DNA from: UBA2330 sp035443185
GTDB lineage: Bacteria > Bacteroidota > Ignavibacteria > Tepidaquicellales > Tepidaquicellaceae
Length of the DNA: 64,000 bases
NCBI GenBank assembly: GCA_035443185.1
Contig: DAORRV010000003.1
Coordinates: forward strand, 1-64,000
Direction: 5' to 3'
Shown: positions 27,470 to 35,700 of the stretch, one piece after another
Layout: the number at the start of each line of letters is the position of its first letter
How positions within the stretch are numbered: position 1 is the first letter of the stretch
Notes under the pieces: model-generated
What the model was told of the DNA's origin: nothing
What the model saw: only the letters and a program-made list of their open reading frames with translations
The model's database searches: none
Translations under genes and position numbers: made by a program

Positions 27470-28342
27470 TCAATATTTATTTTCAGTTACGGGATTATAT
27501 TTGCGAATAAAATTTGATACAGTTTGAATTTCAAGTCCATCATCTTCTCTAAATGAAACTGCCTTATCAATAAATCTGTCAAAGTGATCACGGCTTTCAT
27601 TCTTATCTTTACTAAGATTAGCTGGATGACCGCATATCACTGCTGTTTCATTTCGATTAACTGCTTCTTTTATAAAATCAATTGCCGTCTTATCAAAACC
27701 TGTATAATGCTCTGGTACACATACTATGTTTTCATGAATTTCCCATTTTGGAAAACTCATGATCTCTTCATCAGAATTTCCCCAGATTTTTTCCCGGAAA
27801 GTTTTATACTTTGTCAAAACCTTGCACCATTTATAATCTAAACTATCCATCTGTTTTAATACAAATCCAATATCGCTGCCTTTATGAAAAGGATATAACC
27901 CTCTGTCTTCAAAATTAAAATATTTTTTTTTTATCCAGCTCATTGGTCTGTTGTGTGGAAAAACAAATCCTGTAACTTTATCTTCAATTCCCAGACAAGT
28001 CTCTAATGATTTCTTGCTGCGTTCAAGTGAACTATGGATCTGCTTCTCTGTAAGATTTGGAAACCATTCATTCCGCCATGACAAAGAAGCAATCTCATGT
28101 CCTTTAGCAGAAAGCTTACTTATTATATCCGGAATATTAAAAGGGAAAACTCCCTGTATAGCTGCAAATCCAAGACATGCAAAAGTCATTTGAATATTTT
28201 CAGATTCAGCACAGGTTATTATATAATCTACATTTTCTATCTCTTGATAAATAGGATCGTAACTAAAATTATCAGGTGAATTTGAATTGATCTTGCCCAG
28301 TGCAGATTCGAATTCCCAGATGATCAGCAGCTTTCCGGGCAT
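27470..28342 (-). CDS. Polysaccharide-deacetylase-fold protein lacking the zinc histidines
   Basis: 290-residue protein with the layout of the NodB/CE4-like deacetylase superfamily: an opening strand with LLIIWEFESALG, a GHEIASLSWRNEWFP block, FVFPHNRPMSW and a late TAVICGHPANLS. Active members carry an acidic D-D or D-F-E motif and a His-x3-His pair after GHEI. Here the acidic motif is Glu10-Phe-Glu12, and the His positions are Leu87 and Asn91. It is therefore probably not a zinc deacetylase, or uses other ligands. The neighbouring glycan genes suggest a binding or altered catalytic role. Overlaps the upstream GT-C gene by one base. Confidence 0.6.
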   Translation of the reverse strand: MPGKLLIIWEFESALGKINSNSPDNFSYDPIYQEIENVDYIITCAESENIQMTFACLGFAAIQGVFPFNIPDIISKLSAKGHEIASLSWRNEWFPNLTEKQIHSSLERSKKSLETCLGIEDKVTGFVFPHNRPMSWIKKKYFNFEDRGLYPFHKGSDIGFVLKQMDSLDYKWCKVLTKYKTFREKIWGNSDEEIMSFPKWEIHENIVCVPEHYTGFDKTAIDFIKEAVNRNETAVICGHPANLSKDKNESRDHFDRFIDKAVSFREDDGLEIQTVSNFIRKYNPVTENKY

Positions 28343-29772
28343 CAGTCTGGAATTTCTTTTCTTATATTATTACCATTCGAAAGAGAGATCGCAATCACTG
28401 GGAATAAAATGTAAGGAAAATTATACCGTGATCTTGTTTCTGTGACCGGCATAAGAATCATTGTATAAACCAAATATGACCAAAGTATATAAACCGATAA
28501 TGAACCTAAGTTTTTATTTTTCCATAAATAAAATATCGAATAAAAGAGTATCATCCAGATCAGAAAATTTTCAATGGACTGAAACAACCCTTCCATGAAT
28601 GGATCACCTTCATACTCTGTAAATTGAAAAAAATAACTAATAGTCCAGTCCTGCCTGCCCGAATATTTCATCATTTTAAAAGGCATACTCTTTATTATTA
28701 CATCAGGATTTTCTTTAACAAAATCAAAAGTTTCTTTTTTCAAAGCTTCATCAAACTCAACTTCACTGAGCTTACTATATTTTTTTAAAACTGAATCTGG
28801 CACTCCATTGTAATCACCAACTTTCTTAGGGTCTTTAGTCATGTTAGTACTGTAAAGTCCAAGCCCTGTAGTTGGCATCAGTCTTATCGTTCCGTATGTC
28901 ATATAATTTCTGATGATCCATGGGGAATAAAGCAAAAGGAATCCGGCAAATACAATTGCATATTTTCCAAGAGCAAATGAAAGTTTTTTATCCTTATAAA
29001 ATTCTATAAAGAAAGGTATAAGTAAAAAGATCATAATAAAATTAAATCGTACATACATCTCAGCAGCAAGCAATGCACCAATGATCAACAGCTGATATGT
29101 CTTTCCATTAAAATTTTTAAGTATAATAAAAAGTATTATGAGGAAGAAAAAAAATGAAAGCTGTGTATTGGAATTCGAAGCCATGAAAAGCATGTTCGGT
29201 GAAATGCTTAGATAAGCAAAAGCAAGTATCGATGCGATGTTATTCAGATTTCTGAATAAATAGTACCCTCCAACCAGTACACCAAATGAAAACAGTATCA
29301 TTATAATTGAAAATGTAATCGGTGCATTATAAATTTTTAATCCGGCAGCAAACATCATCGGAAGTCCGGGTTGTCTGAAATTTCTTAATTCTACTCCGGC
29401 AAAATCATAGAACTCACCTTCTTCCAATATCCTAATTCCAAGCTTCTCATGCTTTTCATAATCACTGTCCTGAACAGGTCTGTTAATCATATCATGTCCG
29501 GCAAACAAAATTCTCAATGCAATCCCAGTGTATAAAATTATCCGGAATAATTTCAACTTTCTTTTTTCAAAAACCTGTGTACTTCTTTTAAATAATTTTC
29601 TAACGAGAATTAATGATAAAACTATAAGGACTGACTCAATGATATAATCGATCTCACGGTACTTTATAGACATAAACATCCTGTTTGCAATGCCTGATAA
29701 AATAAGCAATGCAAGTAAGATTATATTTCCTATCCTTCCTGTTGAATTATATATTCTAAATAATTTATCCAT
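28342..29772 (-). CDS. Polytopic GT-C (GT39-like) glycosyltransferase
   Basis: 476-residue membrane protein with about ten or eleven hydrophobic helices. Early in the first periplasmic loop there are acidic residues (HDMINRPVQDSDYEKHE) followed by FRQPGLPMMFAAGLK, the Arg-x-Pro-Gly-x-Pro motif of GT-C enzymes that use polyprenyl-phosphate sugars. A central hydrophilic region contains GLGLYSTNMTKDPKKVG. It is the second such enzyme in the locus and is not closely similar to the one at 8.3-9.9 kb. Confidence 0.62.
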   Translation of the reverse strand: MDKLFRIYNSTGRIGNIILLALLILSGIANRMFMSIKYREIDYIIESVLIVLSLILVRKLFKRSTQVFEKRKLKLFRIILYTGIALRILFAGHDMINRPVQDSDYEKHEKLGIRILEEGEFYDFAGVELRNFRQPGLPMMFAAGLKIYNAPITFSIIMILFSFGVLVGGYYLFRNLNNIASILAFAYLSISPNMLFMASNSNTQLSFFFFLIILFIILKNFNGKTYQLLIIGALLAAEMYVRFNFIMIFLLIPFFIEFYKDKKLSFALGKYAIVFAGFLLLYSPWIIRNYMTYGTIRLMPTTGLGLYSTNMTKDPKKVGDYNGVPDSVLKKYSKLSEVEFDEALKKETFDFVKENPDVIIKSMPFKMMKYSGRQDWTISYFFQFTEYEGDPFMEGLFQSIENFLIWMILFYSIFYLWKNKNLGSLSVYILWSYLVYTMILMPVTETRSRYNFPYILFPVIAISLSNGNNIRKEIPD

Positions 29773-29780
29773 CCAATTCT

Positions 29781-30929
29781 CTACTTCTCTTCAAAAAATT
29801 TAGAAATATAATAAGTCACATACTCAAGATCTTCGTCAGATAATTCATAATACATAGGCAGTCTCAATAGACAGTCCGTATACCTGTCAGAATTTTCCAT
29901 TTTTATCTGATCACATTTTTCTTTATAATAAGGACTTTCATTTAACGAAAGATAATGAAAAACCGCATAGATACCTTTTTCTTTTAAATAAGAAATCAGC
30001 CGGCTTCTCTCTTCAATATCCCTGCATTCTATAAAAAACATGTGAGCATTATTGGTAGCATATTCAGGAATAATTGAATATTTGAAAAATCCTTTTTCTT
30101 TTAATGGCATCAGTTTTTGGAAATAATAATCCCAGATGTATTTTCTTTTTTTCTGAATGTCATCAAGATTTTCAAGCTGAGCATAAAGAAATGCTGCAAG
30201 TATATCTGAAGGTAAAAATGAAGATCCGATATCAACCCATCCGTACTTATCCACTTCCCCTCTGAAAAATGCTGACCTGTTAGTTCCCTTTTCTCTGATT
30301 ATTTCTGAACGCTCAAAAAATCTTTCATCATTTATTACAAGCATACCGCCTTCACCGCAAACTACATTCTTAGTTTCGTGAAATGAAAACGCTGCGAGAT
30401 GTCCGATAGAACCAAGCGGTTTACCCTTATAATAAGAGTCTATAGAATGTGCTGCATCTTCTATAATAAAAAAATTATGTTTGTCAGAAAGTTCTATCAA
30501 TGGATCCATATCAACTGCTATTCCTGCATAATGTACAACTATAACTGCTTTGGTTTTAGAAGTTATTAGTTTTTTAATTTCTTTCACATCTATGTTTGGT
30601 GTCTCTGCTTCACTGTCACAAAATTTTATTTTAGCACCTCTCAATACAAACGCGTTTGCAGATGATACAAAAGTATATGCCGGCACAATAATTTCATCAC
30701 CCTCTTTTGTGTCAATCAATATAGCTGCCATCTCAAGTGCATCAGTACATGAAGTCGTTAAAAGTACTTTCTTAAATCCAAACCTGTTTTCAAAATACTC
30801 ATGACATTTTTTTGTAAAAAGACCATCTCCTGAAATTTTCCTTGATCTGACTGAATCCAATATATACTCTGTCTCTTTACCCGTAAGGTATGGTTTATTA
30901 AATCCTATATGTCTTCTTTCTTTATCCAA
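29781..30929 (-). CDS. wecE: dTDP-4-amino-4,6-dideoxygalactose transaminase
   Basis: 382-residue PLP aminotransferase that matches E. coli WecE/RffA along its length: SRKISGDGLFTKKC, LLTTSCTDALEMAA, VPAYTFVSSANAFVLRGAK, VHYAGIAVDMDP and IREKGTNRSAFFRGEVDKY. The PLP lysine is Lys187 (FSFHETKNVV). WecE makes dTDP-Fuc4N from dTDP-4-keto-6-deoxyglucose with glutamate as amino donor. The rmlA/rmlB genes for the precursor are not in this window. The NeuD/PglD-like acetyltransferase two genes upstream could N-acetylate the product. Start is TTG; the opening HIGFNKPYLTG aligns with the WecE start. Confidence 0.9.
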   Translation of the reverse strand: MDKERRHIGFNKPYLTGKETEYILDSVRSRKISGDGLFTKKCHEYFENRFGFKKVLLTTSCTDALEMAAILIDTKEGDEIIVPAYTFVSSANAFVLRGAKIKFCDSEAETPNIDVKEIKKLITSKTKAVIVVHYAGIAVDMDPLIELSDKHNFFIIEDAAHSIDSYYKGKPLGSIGHLAAFSFHETKNVVCGEGGMLVINDERFFERSEIIREKGTNRSAFFRGEVDKYGWVDIGSSFLPSDILAAFLYAQLENLDDIQKKRKYIWDYYFQKLMPLKEKGFFKYSIIPEYATNNAHMFFIECRDIEERSRLISYLKEKGIYAVFHYLSLNESPYYKEKCDQIKMENSDRYTDCLLRLPMYYELSDEDLEYVTYYISKFFEEK

Positions 30930-30955
30930 TAAATTTTTATAAAATTAAATTGATA

Positions 30956-31888
30956 TTATTCATCGAGTACTGCAAGTCCAGCACCTGTCTTCCCAAAACT
31001 ATTTCCATTATAAAGCATATATCTGCTTCCATTAAAATCATATATAAATGAATATTCTATCATTTCAGAATCCCATCCATTTTCAGATACATCAAGTTCT
31101 ATACATTCATCCATTCTTTCCCAGTTCATACCGTCTGAAGATTCCGCATATCCGATTCTATAAGATTTTATATCTTCGGATTCCCGGTAAGAATACCACA
31201 TCTTATATGTATCATCTTCTTTCAATACAAATGGTCTTGCGATAGCATATTCAAAATCATTTTTAAAATCTATACATACATGACCTTCTCTTTTCCAATC
31301 TATTCCGTTTTTTGATTCTGCATATCTGATATTATAAAAATGTTTCAGAGTTCCTTTTTCCTCTGTCCATTTTATCAAAGAGACATACCACATCTTCCAT
31401 TTCCCATCATCGATCATCACATATGGAGCGAAGGTCGAATAAGGATCAACGTCATTTGAAAAAAGAACAGCAGGACCTCTCGACAATTTTTCAAATTTCT
31501 CACCTCCGTCCTCACTTACCGCAATTCCGTTAAAAGAAAAGAATGGGACATTTTTTCCTAAAGTCCAACCGTTATAATACAAATACTTTTTATTTTCAAA
31601 TGTCACACAGGATGTCGGCATGATACCCGCATCATCAAATGCTCCAAGCTGACCAAGTTTCAATACCGGATCTCTACTTATTTCAATTATTTTAAAAGGA
31701 TCATTCAGATCGATCTTTATATATGCACCTTGTGATCTGCCTTTTTCATCTCTTGCTGAAAAATAGATACGGGCTTTTCCATTTTCAATCTTATCTAATA
31801 CAGGCATCATTGCATGAGTCTGCATCCACTCAATTGTCCTATCCGGCATAAAGATCATTCCCAGTTTTTTCCAGTTCTGTTTTTTCAA
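30956..31888 (-). CDS. Five-bladed propeller protein of glycosidase (GH43/GH32-like) fold
   Basis: 310-residue protein with no signal peptide. Blade-like repeats carry an W-x-x-G-x-V/C or D-x-W-x-M-W-Y pattern: DDGKWKMWYVSLIKW, DDTYKMWYSYRESE, YAESKNGIDWKREG, YAESSDGMNWERMD. The N-terminus RTIEWMQTHAMMPV and the FDDAGIMPTSCV segment are also seen in proteins of unknown function next to sugar transaminases. A cytoplasmic glycosidase is unlikely on context; a sugar-nucleotide processing or transferase role is possible but unproven. TTG is the longest start. Confidence 0.6.
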   Translation of the reverse strand: MKKQNWKKLGMIFMPDRTIEWMQTHAMMPVLDKIENGKARIYFSARDEKGRSQGAYIKIDLNDPFKIIEISRDPVLKLGQLGAFDDAGIMPTSCVTFENKKYLYYNGWTLGKNVPFFSFNGIAVSEDGGEKFEKLSRGPAVLFSNDVDPYSTFAPYVMIDDGKWKMWYVSLIKWTEEKGTLKHFYNIRYAESKNGIDWKREGHVCIDFKNDFEYAIARPFVLKEDDTYKMWYSYRESEDIKSYRIGYAESSDGMNWERMDECIELDVSENGWDSEMIEYSFIYDFNGSRYMLYNGNSFGKTGAGLAVLDE

Positions 31889-32142
31889 ATAAAATTTATT
31901 ATCTAATTATTAATGTAAAACTCAAATTCGTCACATAAATTTTAAGAAATTTTTCAGTGAATTTATCAGACAGAAAATCTAAAGTTTTAAAAGCACCTTT
32001 CAGAATAATTCAAAAGTAATTCCACCTTTAAAAAGGGGAGCAAAGTGAGTTGTTGCCGGATGAAAAATGATTCAATGAATTTCAAAGAATCTTGTTGAAG
32101 TAAAAGAGTCAATTTAAATTCTAATTATTTCCTTATTAAAAA
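31889..32142. other. 254-bp intergenic region with an imperfect GC-containing inverted repeat
   Basis: No gene is credible here. The sequence CCACCTTT-A-AAAAGGGG (about 32022-32038) forms an imperfect inverted repeat about 105 bp after the acetyltransferase stop, and could be a terminator or part of a small repeat element. No convincing promoter was seen. Confidence 0.4.
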
Positions 32143-32811
32143 TTACGATATCTTTATCTCATCACTTTTTTTCTCAAACAACACTGATCTTGCAGGAAGA
32201 TATACACCTTTCTCTTCAGTGTCTTTCATAATTATTGCACCCGCTGCTATCAGTGTTTCAGGAGCTATTGTGATATCGTCACGTATAGTTGCATTTACTC
32301 CTATAAAACAATTTCTCTTTATTGTTACAAATCCTGAAACTACAACATGCGATGTTATAAAATTATGATCTTCAATTGTTACATCATGTCCAATATGATT
32401 GCCGCTCCATAACACTACATTGTTTCCTATTTTTACAAATGGTTGTATGGTATTATCTTCAAGTATAAAACAATTGTCACCTGTTGGAAACTGTGTTAAA
32501 AATGAACATCGGGTACTTATATAATTTGCCATTCGGTATCCCTTTTCTTTACACTTATTATAAAGATCTTCCCTGATCTTATTCATGTTAGTATAACCCA
32601 CTGCAACAAATGCTTCATATTCTGTAGGTGGATATTCTTTTTCCAAATCTTCAAATGCAGTTACCGGAAGTCTTTCAAATTCAGATTCGGTTATATATTT
32701 TTTGTCAACTGAAAATGCAATTGGCTCATAATCCGAATCAATATCAAAAAAATATTTTGCAAGCCTGGCATTTGATGTGTTGCCGATAATAATCAATTTT
32801 TTATTTTTCAT
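32143..32811 (-). CDS. NeuD/PglD-like sugar acetyltransferase
   Basis: 222-residue enzyme with an N-terminal Rossmann-like sugar-nucleotide domain (KLIIIGNTSNARLAKYFF) and a C-terminal left-handed beta-helix from about residue 105 (IQPFVKIGNNVVLW, FIGVNATIRDDITI, TLIAAGAIIMKD). The SGNHIGHDVTIEDHNFITSH segment supplies the likely catalytic His. This family N- or O-acetylates amino-sugar nucleotides such as UDP-4-amino sugars or sialic acid, using acetyl-CoA. With WecE two genes on, N-acetylation of a 4-amino-4,6-dideoxy sugar is the simplest reading. The start ATG is the last of four ATGs set in a heptamer repeat. Confidence 0.85.
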   Translation of the reverse strand: MKNKKLIIIGNTSNARLAKYFFDIDSDYEPIAFSVDKKYITESEFERLPVTAFEDLEKEYPPTEYEAFVAVGYTNMNKIREDLYNKCKEKGYRMANYISTRCSFLTQFPTGDNCFILEDNTIQPFVKIGNNVVLWSGNHIGHDVTIEDHNFITSHVVVSGFVTIKRNCFIGVNATIRDDITIAPETLIAAGAIIMKDTEEKGVYLPARSVLFEKKSDEIKIS

Positions 32812-32834
32812 TTTTCATTTTTCATTTTTCATTT
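32803..32834 (-). repeat. Heptamer repeat with four staggered ATGs before the acetyltransferase
   Basis: TTTTCAT is repeated four times (plus strand), placing ATG on the minus strand at 32811, 32818, 32825 and 32832, seven bases apart. Only the 32811 ATG opens the long frame. Each upstream ATG encodes MKNEK then stops, and the one from 32825 stops in a TGA that overlaps the true ATG (ATGA). It could couple translation from the preceding gene by re-initiation. Confidence 0.8.
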
Positions 32835-32905
32835 TATTAAAAGTTTTCATAAAATTTTTCACTTTTCACTTTTCACTTTTATTAAATGTTTTCATAAAAT
32901 TTTTC
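32831..32905 (-). repeat. 45-bp-period tandem duplication of the WbqC gene end
   Basis: The last codons of the WbqC-like gene (encoding KNFMKTFNK) recur 45 bp later in the same frame, just after its TGA at 32866-32868, encoding KNFMKTFNKMKNEK. The two nucleotide copies differ by one base over about 26 bp. A TTTTCAC heptamer occurs three times between them. Confidence 0.8.
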
Positions 32906-33570
32906 GCATCAGGACCTTCATTAAAGATCAGATCTATAATACTGACCGCATGTGTAAACTCTCCATGAAGTTGCCTGTACTCAGGATATCCGCTATAATC
33001 AAAATAGTGTATTTTAATATTTTCATTTTCAAATTTACTTTCATCCATGTATGCTTTTGCTGCTGGTCCTGAATAATAATCTGTAGCGTTGAGTTTTTTA
33101 CAAATATCTACAAGTCTTTCTGACTTTTCTTCAAGCAGTTCAAATTCATCCGACTGCCTGATCTTAGTTTCAATGCCGAGAAGTTTACAAATAGCTTTTG
33201 TAAAAGTAGTATTCACATCACTTATCAGAACATATTCCTTTCCCATATATAACTCCTGAAAAAAATCCTTATACTCTTTGAAATATTCAGCCTTCGAATA
33301 ATTATGAGTGATCGTGTCCCAGTGATTTTTAGCCCAGCCCGGATCACTGATCGTTGTATCTTTAATTTTTTGAAAATATTTTCCTTTTACTTCGACAGGC
33401 ACAGTAAGCCACTTTACTCCATCCTTTGTCTTTATCTGATTTCTGTTTCTCCAGTCCCTTCTCGTAAATTGCATGTCATCATAAAACACAAATTCATCTG
33501 CAAGATTTACTGAATCAAAAAATCCTTTCCAGGGAATATAATTTGATTGTGTGATTACAACTTTTTTCAA
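32866..33570 (-). CDS. WbqC-like family protein
   Basis: 234-residue cytoplasmic protein of the WbqC family, found in O-antigen and amino-sugar loci but with no firmly known reaction. The signature N-terminus VVITQSNYIPWKGFFD, the FYDDMQFTRRDWRNRNQIK stretch and the PVEVKGKYFQKI segment are clear. A metal- or ligand-binding role has been proposed from motif conservation. The start is TTG 7 bp after the upstream stop; the next Met is at residue 33 and would remove the conserved start. The 3' end is partly duplicated in the gap that follows. Confidence 0.87.
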   Translation of the reverse strand: MKKVVITQSNYIPWKGFFDSVNLADEFVFYDDMQFTRRDWRNRNQIKTKDGVKWLTVPVEVKGKYFQKIKDTTISDPGWAKNHWDTITHNYSKAEYFKEYKDFFQELYMGKEYVLISDVNTTFTKAICKLLGIETKIRQSDEFELLEEKSERLVDICKKLNATDYYSGPAAKAYMDESKFENENIKIHYFDYSGYPEYRQLHGEFTHAVSIIDLIFNEGPDAKNFMKTFNKSEK

Positions 33571-33577
33571 AACTATA

Positions 33578-34501
33578 TTATAAATTTATTTTCTTATCAA
33601 TTATATAAAGAGGTCTTCCCTTGGTCTGCTCAAATATTTTCCCAATGTATATTCCTGTTATTCCTATGCTCATTAAAATCAGACCGGTAGAAAAAAGTAC
33701 TGCCACTATCAAACTTGGCCAGCCTGCCTGAAAACTTTTCATGAAATAAGTTATTACTATGTATATTCCAATGAGCAAAGTTACAAATGAGATCAATAAT
33801 CCGCCATAGATAGACAGCCTCAGAAGTTTATCTGAATGTGATGTCCAGCCCTGAACTGCTGTGAAAAATAATTTTGATAATGTATAAGATGAATTGCCTT
33901 CAAACCTTTCTTTATGCTCGACTGATAAATATGTTGATTTAAAACCAACCCATTTAAGAAGTTGAATATATAATCTGTCCTGATCTTTTAGTTTGACGAA
34001 TTCATCTTTTACCCTTTTACTAATCAAAGTCATCGATCCTACTTGCAGATCAAAATTCTTATCTGCAAATAATCTGAATAATGAATTATAAATTTTTGCC
34101 GTTACTTTTTTAAAGAATGAATGTTTCCTTCCAATTCGTTTTGTAAAAACTACCTCATATCCTTCATCAAATTTTTTAAGTAATTCTTTAAAATAAGATG
34201 GGTCATCCTGTAAGTCACAATCCATTATTATCACAATGTCACCTGTAGCAGCCTTCAAACCCGCAGTGATTGCATAATGCTGTCCGAAATTTCTGCTGAG
34301 CTTAATGCCTTTTACATTCGGATTTATTCTGCAGTTCTCTTCAATCTTTTCCCAGGAATCATCACCGCCGCAGTCTTCCACTAATATGATCTCATGGCTG
34401 TCGGATATTTTTGATGCCTCCTCAGATACACGTCTTACCAGCTCATCAACTATCTTTCCCGCTTTATAAACTGGGCTGACTATCGATATGGTTCTACCCA
34501 T
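33578..34501 (-). CDS. GT2 family glycosyltransferase with two C-terminal helices (GtrB/ArnC-like)
   Basis: 307-residue enzyme. Residues 1-225 form the GT-A domain: ISIVSPVYKAGKIVDELV, ILVEDCGGDDSWEKI, IKLSRNFGQHYAITAGL, IIMDCDLQDDP (DxD) and a VEHKERFEGNSSYTLSKL segment. Two transmembrane helices follow at about 230-255 and 265-290. This is the undecaprenyl-phosphate glucose/aminoarabinose-type layout, so it likely loads a sugar on undecaprenyl phosphate for a GT-C partner, two of which occur in the locus. Confidence 0.86.
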   Translation of the reverse strand: MGRTISIVSPVYKAGKIVDELVRRVSEEASKISDSHEIILVEDCGGDDSWEKIEENCRINPNVKGIKLSRNFGQHYAITAGLKAATGDIVIIMDCDLQDDPSYFKELLKKFDEGYEVVFTKRIGRKHSFFKKVTAKIYNSLFRLFADKNFDLQVGSMTLISKRVKDEFVKLKDQDRLYIQLLKWVGFKSTYLSVEHKERFEGNSSYTLSKLFFTAVQGWTSHSDKLLRLSIYGGLLISFVTLLIGIYIVITYFMKSFQAGWPSLIVAVLFSTGLILMSIGITGIYIGKIFEQTKGRPLYIIDKKINL

Positions 34502-35696
34502 TTTGATTTATCATATTTTGAAAAAACTCTTTAAACTTTTCATTTTGATCTTCTAATCGAAATTCCTTTTTTACCCTTTCTCTAGCTGTATCTGAAATTT
34601 TCTTTCTATCTACAAAACTCATTTTACATACTTCTGCTATCTTTTCATTAAATGATTTAAAATTCCTTTTAGGAATAATCCATCCTGATTCACCGTCAAC
34701 AACATTTTCTTTCAGCCCTTCAGCGTCACTGACTATACACATCAAACCAGCTGCCTGTGCTTCTAATACCGATACACAAAATCCTTCTTCATAACTCGGC
34801 TGCAAATAAATATCTGAATTGCCCATTATTTCCAATACTTCATCATGTGATTTCTTTCCGCAAAAATTTATTTTATTCTCAAGACCATATTGATAAACTG
34901 CAAATTTTAACCGCTCTAATTCAGGACCGTCTCCAATAATATTATAGGAAAAATCTATTCCATCATCAGACAGTAATTTCAAGGCAGATATAGCTGTCTC
35001 ATAATTTTTTATCCAGTTTAATCTGCCCACTGTTAATATTTTTGGAACAGAAATATCCGTTCTCATTTTATTCTGACTTAATTTTTCAAAGTCGATCGCA
35101 GGCGTGATCTTTATGTAAGGAGTTTTTTCCGGAAGACCAAGCGATACAGCTTTCTCCCTAAGGTAATTTGATATTGTATGGACTTTGTCGATGTTCCTCC
35201 AGACATTCTTATAACAGTCAGAATTTTTCAATGGATAAATGTTTATATCATAACCTCTGAAACTCACACTCATCTTTGCATTCATTGCCTTTGCAACATT
35301 TTCTCTCTGTATTGCCATAGTCGTAAATCCAAAATGCAGCACATCAATATTCTCTTTTAAGATATGTGCATTCAGATATACTGATTTCATTCTTTCTGAA
35401 AAATTTTTCCCAACCTTTGACTCCAGACTAATTAGTTTTAATGTTTTCTTTAGTGAGAAAATAAATCTGAATGATACCACATATATAAATAATAAAAACT
35501 GATAGATACTGCTGCTTCTATATACCGGATAAGCAGGTATTACTTTTACTTTTTCGTTAGCTCTATTCTTTGAATTTTTTTTATTACCTGTGAAAAGTAA
35601 TACTTCAAATCCCGATTCTACCAGTCCGTTTATTTTAAAATTAAAAAATGTTTCTGAATATTGCGGAACTTCAGGTAATACCAATCCTATTTTCAT
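34494..35696 (-). CDS. GT4 family glycosyltransferase
   Basis: 400-residue GT-B enzyme: MKIGLVLPEVPQYSETFF at the N-terminus, SVSFRGYDINIYP and HTISNYLREKA, ILTVGRLNWIKNYETAI and the donor motif SYEEGFCVSVLEAQAAGLM. This pattern resembles WcaL/AmsK-type transferases. Overlaps the following GT2 gene by 8 bp, so the pair is translationally coupled. Confidence 0.85.
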   Translation of the reverse strand: MKIGLVLPEVPQYSETFFNFKINGLVESGFEVLLFTGNKKNSKNRANEKVKVIPAYPVYRSSSIYQFLLFIYVVSFRFIFSLKKTLKLISLESKVGKNFSERMKSVYLNAHILKENIDVLHFGFTTMAIQRENVAKAMNAKMSVSFRGYDINIYPLKNSDCYKNVWRNIDKVHTISNYLREKAVSLGLPEKTPYIKITPAIDFEKLSQNKMRTDISVPKILTVGRLNWIKNYETAISALKLLSDDGIDFSYNIIGDGPELERLKFAVYQYGLENKINFCGKKSHDEVLEIMGNSDIYLQPSYEEGFCVSVLEAQAAGLMCIVSDAEGLKENVVDGESGWIIPKRNFKSFNEKIAEVCKMSFVDRKKISDTARERVKKEFRLEDQNEKFKEFFQNMINQNG

Positions 35697-35700
35697 AACC

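Noticed and set aside
32803..32834. Phase-variable on/off switching by the heptamer repeat
   Set aside because: Upstream ATGs all end after MKNEK and the last ATG always opens the gene, so changing the repeat number would not switch the frame off; only re-initiation could vary.
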